Positions 12,848-20,629 of a DNA stretch of 33,171 nt are shown here, in pieces. The stretch is taken from the NCBI GenBank assembly GCA_017467275.1, contig JAFTSN010000005.1:1-33171 (forward strand), in the 5' to 3' direction. Below the pieces are notes generated by a model that saw only the letters and a program-made list of their open reading frames with translations, did not search any database and was not told where the DNA came from. This DNA is from Clostridia bacterium (GTDB lineage: Bacteria; Bacillota; Clostridia; Christensenellales; Borkfalkiaceae). The translations under genes and the position numbers were made by a program. Every line of letters starts with the position of its first letter. The stretch's first letter is position 1.

Positions 12848-13786
12848 TTGGAAAAGTTTAAAAAATTTCTCGTTAAAATTTTATATTTACCCGTCTGGCT
12901 CACCGTAATTTTACCGATTGTCGCGGCGGCGGCTCTAATTTGCTCCTTTTTAGGCATTTGGAATTTTGCGCTCCTAGATTATCTTATCTATGCTTTCTCC
13001 GCTTATGCCCTCGCGGTCGTTAGCGTGCGTGTTCCCGCGATTGTAAAGGGCACGCGCAGGTGGGTACGTTCCACTAAATGGGGCAATCGATATTTCAACG
13101 ATCCGCATTTCCGCGTCAGATTCTCTCTCAACGTATCCTTGATTTTCAATTTGGCTTATGCCGTATTTAAGATCGTTTCGGGGGTTGCACTCTCGTCTTG
13201 GTGGGTGTGGACGATCGGTATTTACTACGCCTTGCTTGCGTTCATGCGGATATATCTATTCCGCTTTACCAAGCGCATGTTCAAAAGAAGAACGGGTGAG
13301 GCGGAGAAAAACGTTGGCGTCGAGGAGGCGCGAGCGGAGCATCTCAAAGAAGAACTTGAAAAATACCGCTTTTGTGCCTATATGCTTCTCGTGACGGCAT
13401 TTGTGCTGTCGGGGTTAGTCATCATGATGGTGCTCAAAAACGAGGGTTACTATTATCCTGGGCTGTTTATTTACGTCGCGGCAACTTATGCTTTTTACTC
13501 CGTGACAACCGCAATTTACGGGCTGTTCAAATATAGAAAAATTTTGTCGCCCGTGCTGTTTGCCGCTAAGGTAGTGCGTTTTGTGACGGCGCTTGTCTCT
13601 CTACTTGCCCTTCAAACGGCACTCCTCTCCGAATTTGGCGGTGAGGCGTCCTATGGGCGAATATTCAACGCATTAACGGGTGGAGCCGTCTGCTTGCTTA
13701 TAGCCGCCTCGGGGATTTACATGATCGTTCAAGCAACGAAAAAAATACGGGGAAGCACGCTTTGTAAAACGATGGAAGAGGAATAA
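12848..13786 (+). CDS. Polytopic membrane protein of unknown function
   Basis: A 312-residue integral membrane protein with about seven hydrophobic segments (approximate residues 10-38, 40-62, 95-115, 118-137, 177-197, 205-225, 238-255, 275-295). A charged cytosolic loop rich in Arg, Lys and Glu lies near 138-172 and may be coiled coil. I do not recognise the family. The start used is TTG at 12848, with GAAGGTG about eight bases upstream; no ATG lies near enough to keep the first helix. The gene ends twelve bases before a strong terminator. The preceding gene also begins near a TTGGAAAAGTTT string, repeated here. Confidence 0.7.
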   Translation: MEKFKKFLVKILYLPVWLTVILPIVAAAALICSFLGIWNFALLDYLIYAFSAYALAVVSVRVPAIVKGTRRWVRSTKWGNRYFNDPHFRVRFSLNVSLIFNLAYAVFKIVSGVALSSWWVWTIGIYYALLAFMRIYLFRFTKRMFKRRTGEAEKNVGVEEARAEHLKEELEKYRFCAYMLLVTAFVLSGLVIMMVLKNEGYYYPGLFIYVAATYAFYSVTTAIYGLFKYRKILSPVLFAAKVVRFVTALVSLLALQTALLSEFGGEASYGRIFNALTGGAVCLLIAASGIYMIVQATKKIRGSTLCKTMEEE

Positions 13787-13797
13787 TGAATAAAGAA

Positions 13798-13830
13798 CAC
13801 CCGACCGTTTTTCGGTCGGGTGAAATTTTT
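13798..13830 (+). terminator. Intrinsic terminator, convergent genes
   Basis: CACCCGACCG and CGGTCGGGTG form a perfect ten-pair stem with a T5 loop, followed by AAATTTTT. It lies between the plus-strand membrane gene and the end of the minus-strand ROK gene. Confidence 0.85.
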
Positions 13831-13837
13831 AGTCGGT

Positions 13838-14803
13838 TTACTTTTCGAGTCCGTAGGCGGCGATGGAAAGGGCGGCGTAATCGCCGATCTTTTCGCCGAG
13901 AGCCGCGGGAAGAATTTCAACGCTTGCCGTGCCCTTGAGAGCCTCTCTTTCGAGCGCGCGGCGCATAGCCTTTTCCATCAGTTTATGCGAACGCATGAAA
14001 ACGCCGCCTGCGATGATTCTTTCGGGATTGAGAAGATCGGCGAGCACGGCGCAGATGCGACCGAAGTTTTCTCCGACTTCTTCGTAGACGGCAAGCGCTA
14101 ACGCGTCTCCCTGTTGGGCGGCAAGCGCAACGGATTTTGCTGTGATATTATCGATCGACTGTGCATCGGGCGCGAACGACGGGGGATTTCCCTGTTGCAA
14201 CGCTTCAAGTGCACGCGTCTTAGCGAGCTGTGCGATTCCCGCGCCGCTGCAAAAGCCCTCGAACGAGCCACTTTTTCCGTAGCCAACGGGCCCGTGTTTT
14301 TCGAGACGGATATGTCCGAGCTCGCCCGCGAAATTGCTTGCGCCCGTGTAGAGAGCGCCGTTTAAAATAAGCCCAGCGCCGAGTCCCGTGCCAAAAGTTA
14401 AAAACACCATATGCTTACAGCCCTTACCTGCGCCGTATTGCCATTCCGCGAGCGCGCCTGCGTCCGCGTCGTTGCAAAGAAATGCAGGAACGCCGAGCGC
14501 CTTCTCCACCTCTTTCACAACGTAAATTTCGTCCCAACCAATGAGATTAGGCGGGGAGAGGACCACGCCGCGCGCCCCATCCAAGGGGCCGCCGCAGGAG
14601 ATTCCGACCGCCTCAACGTCCTTTTCCGTTTTTCCGATTTGGGTTAAACTATCTTTTAATAGGGCAACCATGTCCTCGATCACTTTGCTCGGGGCTCCCT
14701 TGGTCGGGAACTCGTTGCGGGAAAGGACGCAAAGTCCGTCTTGTGTTTTTTCGCCTAACGTGACGGCGCATTTCGTGCCACCGATATCAAAGCCTGCCAG
14801 CAT
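13838..14803 (-). CDS. ROK-family sugar kinase (glucokinase-like), zinc cysteines absent
   Basis: A 321-residue ROK protein expected to phosphorylate a hexose with ATP. The phosphate-1 motif Asp-Ile-Gly-Gly-Thr is at 6-10, the catalytic Asn-Asp at 111-112, Phe-Gly-Thr-Gly-Leu-Gly-Ala-Gly at 137-144, and the sugar-binding Glu-Leu-Gly-His at 161-164. There is no N-terminal DNA-binding domain, so it is an enzyme-type ROK. The usual zinc motif C-x-C-G-x2-G-C-x-E reads Val173-Gly-Tyr-Gly-Lys-Ser-Gly-Ser180-Phe-Glu: all three cysteines are replaced while Gly and Glu are kept. That points to a zinc-free subfamily. AAGGAG precedes ATG and the promoter at 14833-14861 drives it alone. Which hexose it uses is not visible. 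Confidence 0.85.
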   Translation of the reverse strand: MLAGFDIGGTKCAVTLGEKTQDGLCVLSRNEFPTKGAPSKVIEDMVALLKDSLTQIGKTEKDVEAVGISCGGPLDGARGVVLSPPNLIGWDEIYVVKEVEKALGVPAFLCNDADAGALAEWQYGAGKGCKHMVFLTFGTGLGAGLILNGALYTGASNFAGELGHIRLEKHGPVGYGKSGSFEGFCSGAGIAQLAKTRALEALQQGNPPSFAPDAQSIDNITAKSVALAAQQGDALALAVYEEVGENFGRICAVLADLLNPERIIAGGVFMRSHKLMEKAMRRALEREALKGTASVEILPAALGEKIGDYAALSIAAYGLEK

Positions 14804-14832
14804 ATAAAGTACTCCTTTGTGAACTTACGATT

Positions 14833-14861
14833 ATTATAACATAAGAGTTTTAGGAATTCAA
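14833..14861 (-). promoter_or_regulatory. Promoter of the ROK kinase gene
   Basis: On the minus strand TTGAAT (14861-14856) and TATAAT (14838-14833) with a 17-base spacer. The leader is about 22 bases. Confidence 0.8.
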
Positions 14862-14967
14862 GCGTTTAAAGAGGGAAGAAAACAATTAAACGAACATTGT
14901 GAGGGGATTTAGTTGTCTGTATTGCAAAAAATTTTAAAATTTTTTTATGATAATCCCCCTCAAATTA

Positions 14968-14996
14968 TTGAAAAAACAAAATAAATTTGCTATAAT
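14968..14996 (+). promoter_or_regulatory. Promoter of purC
   Basis: TTGAAA (14968-14973), a 17-base spacer ending in TGC (extended -10), and TATAAT (14991-14996). Predicted initiation is near 15003. The roughly 58-base leader holds no recognisable purine riboswitch. Confidence 0.8.
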
Positions 14997-15060
14997 AGTG
15001 CCGTGCTTAGGAAATTCCGAGCGAAAAATGGTATTCTATTATAAAAGAGGACATATAAAA

Positions 15061-15744
15061 ATGGAAAAGCTCTACACAGGTAAAACAAAAGACGTTTACA
15101 AGCTCGAGAACGGCAACGTTCTGTTAAAGTTCAAGGACGATTGCACGGGAAAAGACGGGGTGTTCGATCCCGGTGAAAACACCGTTGGACTCACGATAGA
15201 GGGAATCGGCAAGGCGAACCTTAAATCTTCTGTCTACTATTTTGAGCTTCTTAAAAAAGCGGGCATTAAAACGCATTATGTGTCCGCGGACATCGACAAT
15301 GCTACGATGGAAGTTCTTCCTGCAACCGTGTTCGGTCACGGTCTTGAAGTGATCTGCCGTTTGGTTGCCACGGGCAGCTTTATTCGCAGATATGGCGAAT
15401 ATATCGCGAACGGCACCAAGCTCGACGGCGGCTACGTCGAATGTACCTTTAAAAACGACGAAAAGGGCGATCCTCTGGTCACGGCGGAAGGACTTGCGGC
15501 GCTCGGCGTAATGAGCATGGAAATGTTCAACAGCATGAAAGAACAGACCCTCAAAATCACCAAGGTGGTTGCGGACGATTTGAAAACGATCGGTCTCGAT
15601 CTTTGGGATATCAAATTTGAATTCGGCTATAATAACGGCGAGGTAATCTTAATTGACGAGATTGCGTCGGGCAATATGCGTGTGTATAAGGACGGAAAGA
15701 TCGTCGATCCCGTTGAGCTCACCAAGCTGATCAACGAAAGATAA
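15061..15744 (+). CDS. purC: SAICAR synthetase (phosphoribosylaminoimidazole-succinocarboxamide synthase)
   Basis: Joins CAIR and aspartate with ATP to make SAICAR in de novo purine synthesis. The 227-residue protein starts [13 protein letters not shown], the Gly/Lys-Thr-Lys-Asp-Val-Tyr nucleotide-binding opening of PurC. It holds the Cys-Arg-Leu-Val-Ala-Thr-Gly-Ser-Phe segment near 97-105 (family (V/C)RxxxxGS) and the metal/ATP-site stretch Leu-Trp-Asp-Ile-Lys-Phe-Glu-Phe-Gly followed by Ile-Asp-Glu. An in-frame upstream ATG at 14947 lies before the promoter and is rejected. The gene stands alone, with its own promoter and terminator and not in a pur operon here. Confidence 0.93.
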   Translation: MEKLYTGKTKDVYKLENGNVLLKFKDDCTGKDGVFDPGENTVGLTIEGIGKANLKSSVYYFELLKKAGIKTHYVSADIDNATMEVLPATVFGHGLEVICRLVATGSFIRRYGEYIANGTKLDGGYVECTFKNDEKGDPLVTAEGLAALGVMSMEMFNSMKEQTLKITKVVADDLKTIGLDLWDIKFEFGYNNGEVILIDEIASGNMRVYKDGKIVDPVELTKLINER

Positions 15745-15768
15745 ACCTGAATCCTCTCAAAAAATGAG

Positions 15769-15796
15769 CCGCCGATTTTCGGCGGTTTATTTTTAT
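15769..15796 (+). terminator. Intrinsic terminator of purC
   Basis: CCGCCGA and TCGGCGG form a seven-pair stem with a 3-base loop, followed by TTTATTTTTAT. Confidence 0.85.
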
Positions 15797-15806
15797 AAAA
15801 ATAGGG

Positions 15807-15835
15807 TTGCGTTTTAGGGAATGTTCGTGTATAAT
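15807..15835 (+). promoter_or_regulatory. Promoter of the Phd/Doc pair
   Basis: TTGCGT (15807-15812) and TATAAT (15830-15835) with a 17-base spacer. The leader is about 16 bases and contains AAGGAGG. AT-rich sequence around the -10 could hold an antitoxin operator, but no clear palindrome is visible. Confidence 0.7.
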
Positions 15836-15857
15836 ATAAATAATAAGGAGGAAACAT

Positions 15858-16100
15858 ATGTTGATTTGCGATGAACAAACTGTGTCTGTTAAAGACGCGT
15901 GTCGGGATTTTTCTGAAGTTATAAAGCTCGCGGAGCAGTCTAGTAGCGTTGTGTTGCTTGAAAACGGCAGTCCCCGCTATAAAGTGATTGATTTAGAAAA
16001 AAATCCTGTTTTTGAGCTGACGGAGGAGGAAAAGATCGACGTCGTGGCAAAGCGTGTTCTCAAACGGTATAAAAAAGCGTTCGAGGTGCTTGCGGAATGA
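15858..16100 (+). CDS. Phd/YefM-family antitoxin
   Basis: An 80-residue antitoxin. The N-terminal part (1-48) has the Phd/YefM DNA-binding fold marks: a short strand with Val-Ser-Val-Lys-Asp-Ala, the helix Arg-Asp-Phe-Ser-Glu-Val-Ile, then Ser-Ser-Val-Val-Leu-Leu-Glu-Asn-Gly-Ser-Pro-Arg-Tyr-Lys-Val-Ile. The C-terminal 30 residues are charged and would wrap the toxin. Its stop overlaps the toxin start (ATGA), the usual translational coupling in such modules. The family represses its own promoter, helped by toxin at the right ratio. A strong ribosome site AAGGAGG precedes ATG. Confidence 0.85.
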   Translation: MLICDEQTVSVKDACRDFSEVIKLAEQSSSVVLLENGSPRYKVIDLEKNPVFELTEEEKIDVVAKRVLKRYKKAFEVLAE

Positions 16101-16471
16101 TGAAAATAAGCAGAGAAAAGGTTATTCATCTACATGAGCTGATGGTTTCAAAAACGGGCGGAGACGCGGGCTTGCGCGATCTTGGTTTGTTGGATTCCGC
16201 GTTGGAAGCGGCATACGCCACTTTTGACGGGGTGGAGTTGTTCCCCACGAAGGAGGAGAAAGCTGCGCGCATGGGCGTCGGACTAGTGTCTAACCATGCG
16301 TTTGTCGACGGAAACAAGCGCATCGGTCTATTTATCATGCTGATTTTTCTTGAACTGAACGGGGTGCTGCTAAAAGCGACGAACGACGAGCTTATTTCGG
16401 TGGGGTTGTCGCTCGCGGGGGGGAGCATGAAATATCCCGAACTTTTAGAATGGCTGAAAGCGCATAAATAA
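16097..16471 (+). CDS. doc: Doc-type Fic-domain toxin
   Basis: A 124-residue toxin of the death-on-curing family. The Fic core His-Ala-Phe-Val-Asp-Gly-Asn-Lys-Arg-Ile-Gly is at 67-77. As in phage P1 Doc, the core fits a kinase-type Fic that phosphorylates EF-Tu and stops translation. The N-terminal helix with Leu-His-Glu-Leu and the Arg-Asp-x-Gly-Leu-Leu-(Asp)-Ser-Ala segment (27-35) match Doc proteins, and length equals the family norm. It is coupled to the upstream antitoxin by a four-base overlap. All core residues are present, so it should be active. The pair follows the purC terminator and ends at a hairpin shared with the convergent AraC gene. Confidence 0.88.
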   Translation: MMKISREKVIHLHELMVSKTGGDAGLRDLGLLDSALEAAYATFDGVELFPTKEEKAARMGVGLVSNHAFVDGNKRIGLFIMLIFLELNGVLLKATNDELISVGLSLAGGSMKYPELLEWLKAHK

Positions 16472-16487
16472 CCAATTTAATCGAAAG

Positions 16488-16519
16488 GAAACCGCCGTGT
16501 GTAAAAGCACGGCGGTTTC
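16488..16519. terminator. Strong hairpin between convergent doc and AraC genes
   Basis: GAAACCGCCGTG (16488-16499) and CACGGCGGTTTC (16508-16519) form a perfect twelve-pair stem with an 8-base loop. T tracts on both sides are modest. It probably stops transcription from both directions. Confidence 0.75.
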
Positions 16520-16528
16520 TCTACGTTG

Positions 16529-17392
16529 TTAAGGTGTTGGATTGTTCTTGTTTGCTTTGCGATATTGGGAGGGAGAAACCCCGTAAGTTTCGCGGAATTT
16601 TTTTGAAAAGTATAGGGCGTCGATAAAGCCTACTTTATACCCGATATCCGAAATCGGACTGTCGGTATTTAAAAGGAGCTCGGCTGCCTGTTCCATGCGA
16701 ACGCCCGATAAATACGCTTTAACCGAAATTTTCGTCGCTTTTTTAAAAATGCTGCACATGTAGGAGTGACTCAGGTGAATCATTAGTGCAAGATCTTCCA
16801 TTTTGAAATTTGGATTGGAATAGTTCAAATATACGAGTTTGCGTATTCTTTCTATATAATAATCCGTTTCATTATGGGCGCCGTGGGGCAGACCAAGTCT
16901 TTCCTCCTTGAGCCTGCCGAGCAGTGTATAAAAGAACGCGAGACATTTTTCGGCGGAGGAGTTATAATTTGGATTATTATAGAAAAAATCGCGGGCAAGC
17001 ATTTTAAATTGTTCTGCCGTTTGCGCTTTGTAGACAGGATTTTCCACGGAAAAAAGAAATTTTTTCATATATTCTTCTGCTTTACTGCCGTTAAAGGCAA
17101 CCCAAAAATATTTCCAGGGATTCGTGGACTTTGGAAAGTATTTGATTGCTTCGTTCGGCGGTAGGAAGAACATATCGTTTTCTTTAAGGTTATATGATTT
17201 TCCGCGAAAAAACAGTGTTCCTTCTCCTTCTAAAACAAAGTGCAGAGTAAAAAATTCCTGTTTTCGTTGGTGCTTAAAAGGTGCGACGTGGTTTAAATCG
17301 TTATATCCGACCTCCAAGACGTGCAACTCCGAAAATTCAGGCGGATAAATTTGTATCATATATTTTGCCGGTAAAAAGTCATAATTGAACAT
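16529..17392 (-). CDS. AraC-family transcriptional regulator
   Basis: A 287-residue regulator with an N-terminal cupin-like sensor domain (about 35-120) and a C-terminal double helix-turn-helix of the AraC/XylS type (about 185-280). The first HTH lies around Met-Glu-Asp-Leu-Ala-Leu-Met-Ile-His-Leu-Ser. The second, Ser-Pro-Ile-Ser-Asp-Ile-Gly-Tyr-Lys-Val-Gly-Phe, is followed by the hallmark Tyr-Phe-Ser-Lys-Lys-Phe-Arg-Glu-x-Tyr-Gly-Val-Ser-Pro-Ser-Gln-Tyr-Arg. The start at 17392 has GGAGG eight bases upstream. Longer in-frame starts overlap the promoter and are rejected. It is divergent from the glycan operon beginning at 17568, whose promoter lacks a good -35. It is therefore probably that operon's activator, responding to a sugar. 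Confidence 0.9.
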   Translation of the reverse strand: MFNYDFLPAKYMIQIYPPEFSELHVLEVGYNDLNHVAPFKHQRKQEFFTLHFVLEGEGTLFFRGKSYNLKENDMFFLPPNEAIKYFPKSTNPWKYFWVAFNGSKAEEYMKKFLFSVENPVYKAQTAEQFKMLARDFFYNNPNYNSSAEKCLAFFYTLLGRLKEERLGLPHGAHNETDYYIERIRKLVYLNYSNPNFKMEDLALMIHLSHSYMCSIFKKATKISVKAYLSGVRMEQAAELLLNTDSPISDIGYKVGFIDALYFSKKFRETYGVSPSQYRKANKNNPTP

Positions 17393-17417
17393 TTTTTCAG
17401 CCTCCGTATTTGTTTCC

Positions 17418-17446
17418 ATTATAACCCAAAAAAATACAAATGGCAA
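17418..17446 (-). promoter_or_regulatory. Promoter of the AraC regulator gene
   Basis: On the minus strand TTGCCA (17446-17441) and TATAAT (17423-17418) with a 17-base spacer. Predicted initiation is near 17411, leaving a leader of about 20 bases with GGAGG. Confidence 0.8.
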
Positions 17447-17519
17447 GAAAAACCAAACAAGAGAATAAATTATTCCATATTCTTTGTAAAAAAATATCTA
17501 TCGCTTAAGAAAACGGATG

Positions 17520-17528
17520 TGATATAAT
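17520..17528 (+). promoter_or_regulatory. Extended -10 promoter of the glycan operon
   Basis: TGA followed by TATAAT (17523-17528) gives an extended -10, and no convincing -35 lies 16-18 bases upstream. The ribosome site AAAGGCGGAG precedes ATG 17568. A weak -35 next to a divergent AraC gene suggests an activator-dependent promoter; the operator is not identified. Confidence 0.6.
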
Positions 17529-17567
17529 ATGGCTACAATATATTTTGCGTAAAGGCGGAGAATAAAA

Positions 17568-18776
17568 ATGCAGGAAAAAACAGTACAAGTCGGAGTTATC
17601 GGGTTAGGCGTTCGGGGAATGTCTATTTTAAAGGCAATTCTTTTGAAAAATCCTGAGGTCCGTGTTGTTGCCGTTTGCGATCTTTACGAAGATCGGGCGC
17701 AAAAGGCTTACGAGCTGGTTTCGGAAAAATATGCCGCGCCCATAAAAACGACGGCTTATGGTGACGTGTTACAAAACGGAGAAGTGGAAGCGGTTTTTGT
17801 AATCACGGATTGGACGACACATATCAGTATCGCCATAGAAGCGATGGAACGGGGAAAAGCAGTTGCTATGGAGGTTGGCGGCGCTTATTCCCTCGAGGAG
17901 TGCTGGGCACTTGTCAATACGCAGGAGCGAACAGGTGTGCCCTTTATGATGTTGGAAAATTGTTGTTTTGACAAGAATGAGCTGATGGTCATGAATATGG
18001 TTCGTCAGGGAGTGTTGGGGACCGTGGTGCACTGCTCTGGCTCCTACGGGCATGATCTCCGTCCCGAAATAGCCGACGGATATAAAAATAGACATTATCG
18101 AAAAGATCAGTATCTCAACCGTAACTGCGACAATTATCCCACGCACGAGCTCGGGCCGATTGCAAAAATTCTCAATATCAATCGCGGGAACCGTTTGGTT
18201 TCTCTTGTTTCGGTTGCCAGTAAGAGTGTGGGTATGAAAGAATTTGTCAAGGAAAAGCGTTCTGAGGATTATACGGATTTCTTAAACTATGAGCAGGGAG
18301 ACGTGGTCACGACGATTATAAAATGCGCGCACGGTGAGACCATTCTTTTGAAACTCGATACGACGCTGCCTCGCAGATACGATCGGGAATTCAGGGTCTG
18401 TGGAACGAAGGGGAATTTTAATCAGACCTTGCAATCGGTCTTTCTCGACGGCGACGACGAATGGGCAAAAACAAAAGACGTTGCAGATAATCTCGATAAA
18501 TACGGAGAGTATCTTGCACCCGTTTGGAAAAATATGACCGACGAGCAGAGAAAAACGGGGCATGGCGGGATGGACGGAATCACAGTGGGAGCGTTTATTA
18601 AGGCGTTAAAAACAGGGAGCGAAATGCCCGTGGACGTTTACGACGCTGCCACTTGGATGAGCGTGAGTGTTTTGTCCGAGCAGTCGATTTTGACGGGCGG
18701 AACTGTGACTTGCCCCGATTTCACAAGAGGAAAATGGACCCTCCGTGAGTCGAAAGACGTCATTGAGCTTGAATAA
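17568..18776 (+). CDS. Gfo/Idh/MocA-family protein, GH109-like
   Basis: A 402-residue NAD(P)-binding protein. The Rossmann motif Gly-Leu-Gly-Val-Arg-Gly is at 12-17 and the second fold mark Glu-Val-Gly-Gly at 102-105, where many family members have Glu-Lys-Pro. The segments Glu-Asn-Cys-Cys-Phe-Asp (130-135), Arg-Gln-Gly-Val-Leu-Gly (146-151), Tyr-Pro-Thr-His-Glu-Leu-Gly-Pro (190-197) and Asn-Ile-Asn-Arg-Gly (203-207) resemble GH109. Those enzymes cleave alpha-N-acetylgalactosamine with bound NAD by an oxidise-eliminate-reduce route. No signal peptide is present, unlike classical GH109, so it would act on imported sugars. First gene of the operon, nine bases before the permeases, which supports a role on a transported amino sugar glycan. 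A plain sugar dehydrogenase is the alternative. Confidence 0.8.
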   Translation: MQEKTVQVGVIGLGVRGMSILKAILLKNPEVRVVAVCDLYEDRAQKAYELVSEKYAAPIKTTAYGDVLQNGEVEAVFVITDWTTHISIAIEAMERGKAVAMEVGGAYSLEECWALVNTQERTGVPFMMLENCCFDKNELMVMNMVRQGVLGTVVHCSGSYGHDLRPEIADGYKNRHYRKDQYLNRNCDNYPTHELGPIAKILNINRGNRLVSLVSVASKSVGMKEFVKEKRSEDYTDFLNYEQGDVVTTIIKCAHGETILLKLDTTLPRRYDREFRVCGTKGNFNQTLQSVFLDGDDEWAKTKDVADNLDKYGEYLAPVWKNMTDEQRKTGHGGMDGITVGAFIKALKTGSEMPVDVYDAATWMSVSVLSEQSILTGGTVTCPDFTRGKWTLRESKDVIELE

Positions 18777-18785
18777 GGTGAAGGC

Positions 18786-19745
18786 ATGAATAAGGAAAGA
18801 AGCTTACAATTAAACAAACCGAAATTTGGTGGAAAATGGACGAAGTCGGACGTACAGGTGTTTTTAATGAGCAGCGTCGGACTCCTGTTTTTGATCGTAT
18901 TTTCCTATTTGCCCATGTTCGGTATCGTGCTCGCCTTTAAGGACGGAGATTTGCAATTAAATATCTTAAACGCAATTCTTCGTTCGGATTGGGTGGGGTT
19001 GGATAATTTTAAGGCGTTTTTTGTCGATCCCAATTTTTATTCCGTGCTTTGGAACACTCTGGGACTCAACATTTTAATGCTTTTGATTACATTTCCGATC
19101 ACGCTGATTTTTGCCCTTTTGATGTGTGAGGTCAGGCACCGCCGTTATCGCAATGCATTGCAGACGGTCGTGGCGTTTCCGCATTTTATCAGCTGGACAA
19201 TCTTTGCGGGCATGTTCATCGCCATGGCAGATATGAGTACGGGTATTCTCAATCCAATCTTGGAGGCGCTTGGGATCATGGACGCGAAAAATCCTTCGAA
19301 TCTTTTAGAGGCGAGATATTTTTGGTCGGAGATCATTATTTGCTCGGTGATCAAGGACACGGGGTGGAGTTGTATTATTTACGTGGCGGCAATCGGCAAT
19401 ATTGATCCCTGCTTATACGAGGCGGCAAAGCTGGACGGCGCAAACCGCGTTCAGGTGGCGCTTAAAATTACGCTTCCCATGATTAGCTCGACGATCACGG
19501 TGTTTTTGCTTCTTGCGATCAGTAGGCTTTTATCCAATTCTTTCGAGCAGTTCTATGCGTTCCAGAATATTACCAATCTCGATAAGAGCGAGGTGATTGC
19601 GACCTACGTATATAAAATGGGCATTAGTAACCGTCGTTATTCGTATACGAGTGCCCTCGGTCTTTTCAATTCGGTGGTGGCGATAGTTCTTTTAGCGGGA
19701 AGTAATTTTGTTAGCAAAAAATTGACGGGAAGGGGGATCTTGTGA
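18786..19745 (+). CDS. Sugar ABC transporter permease, LplB-type
   Basis: One of two membrane subunits of an oligosaccharide importer, 319 residues with six transmembrane helices. The binding-protein-dependent permease signature (EAA loop) reads Tyr-Glu-Ala-Ala-Lys-Leu-Asp-Gly-Ala at about 214-222 and contacts the ATPase. A soluble N-terminal tail of about 22 residues precedes the first helix, as in LplB/YtcP-group permeases that work with very large lipoprotein binding proteins such as the one at 21916. GGTGAAGG precedes ATG, and the stop overlaps the next permease by four bases. No ATPase gene is present, so a shared MsmX-like ATPase is expected. Confidence 0.92.
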   Translation: MNKERSLQLNKPKFGGKWTKSDVQVFLMSSVGLLFLIVFSYLPMFGIVLAFKDGDLQLNILNAILRSDWVGLDNFKAFFVDPNFYSVLWNTLGLNILMLLITFPITLIFALLMCEVRHRRYRNALQTVVAFPHFISWTIFAGMFIAMADMSTGILNPILEALGIMDAKNPSNLLEARYFWSEIIICSVIKDTGWSCIIYVAAIGNIDPCLYEAAKLDGANRVQVALKITLPMISSTITVFLLLAISRLLSNSFEQFYAFQNITNLDKSEVIATYVYKMGISNRRYSYTSALGLFNSVVAIVLLAGSNFVSKKLTGRGIL

Positions 19746-20629
19746 TGCGCGGTAAGATAGTCGGAAAACGCCGCAAGCCTCTTCAGGCGGCAGAATTCGT
19801 TATTTATCTTTTTATGGGGCTGTTTGCTCTAGTGACAATCTATCCTTTTTGGTATACCGTTGTCGGCTCTTTTTCGGACGGTATGGATTATCAAGGCGGC
19901 GGCGTTTGGTTGTTTCCCCGCATATTTACGACGGCGAATTACAGCGTTGTATTTGCGGATGCGAGGCTTTGGACTGCGTTCGGTACGACGATTTTAAGGA
20001 CGTTGGCGGGGACCTTTCTATCCCTCGTCGTGACCTCGTGTACTGCCTATGGCATGAGTCGACCTAACTTGAAGTTTAGACGCGTGCTTCAATGGCTGAA
20101 TATGTTCACGATGTTTTTTAGCGGCGGTCTCATTCCCTATGTTCTGATTATTAATATGCTAGGGCTATATAATTCCTTTTGGGTATACGTTATCCCTTCA
20201 GCATATTCCGTTTACAATATGATTATTATTCAGAACTTTTTCAAAGGGATACCGACAGAACTGCATGAGGCGGCGGTTTTGGACGGTGCGTCGGAGTTCC
20301 GCATCTGGTGGAATCTGTTTATTCCGCTTTCGGGTTCTGTGCTTGCAACCGTTGCGCTCTGGTGTGCGGTTGGGCATTGGAATAACTATATGCAGACCAT
20401 GCTCTATACGAATAATCCTAAGCTTATTACCTTGCAGTATTATTTGATGCTGCTTATTAAAGAGGCGAACGTGGAATTCGGGGAGCTTGGTGATAATATT
20501 ACATCCCAGGTGACGGCAAGAACGGTTTCGTTTGCCGCAATCGTGGTGGCAAGTCTGCCGATTTTGTGCGTGTATCCGTTTGTGCTCAAGCATTTTGCGG
20601 GTAGCGTTATGATCGGTTCATTAAAATAA
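19742..20629 (+). CDS. Sugar ABC transporter permease, YtcP/LplC-type
   Basis: The second membrane subunit, 295 residues, MalG-like, with six helices. The EAA loop reads His-Glu-Ala-Ala-Val-Leu-Asp-Gly-Ala near 178-186. The long stretch after the first helix (Gly-Ser-Phe-Ser-Asp-Gly-Met-Asp-Tyr-Gln-Gly-Gly-Gly-Val) matches the LplC/YtcP group. It starts at GTG 19742 or the ATG at 19745, with AAGGGGG upstream serving either. It is coupled to the preceding permease by overlap. Substrate is inferred from context to be a mucin-type oligosaccharide. Confidence 0.92.
   Translation: MMRGKIVGKRRKPLQAAEFVIYLFMGLFALVTIYPFWYTVVGSFSDGMDYQGGGVWLFPRIFTTANYSVVFADARLWTAFGTTILRTLAGTFLSLVVTSCTAYGMSRPNLKFRRVLQWLNMFTMFFSGGLIPYVLIINMLGLYNSFWVYVIPSAYSVYNMIIIQNFFKGIPTELHEAAVLDGASEFRIWWNLFIPLSGSVLATVALWCAVGHWNNYMQTMLYTNNPKLITLQYYLMLLIKEANVEFGELGDNITSQVTARTVSFAAIVVASLPILCVYPFVLKHFAGSVMIGSLK

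Noticed and set aside
14947-15060. N-terminal extension of purC from 14947
   Set aside because: It lies upstream of and across the promoter; PurC homologues begin at the MEKLYTG start.
15003-15060. Purine riboswitch before purC
   Set aside because: The leader is only about 58 bases and lacks the conserved purine aptamer core.
17393-17446. Longer start for the AraC gene at 17446
   Set aside because: The extra codons overlap the -35 and -10 of its own promoter and would not be transcribed; 17392 has GGAGG.
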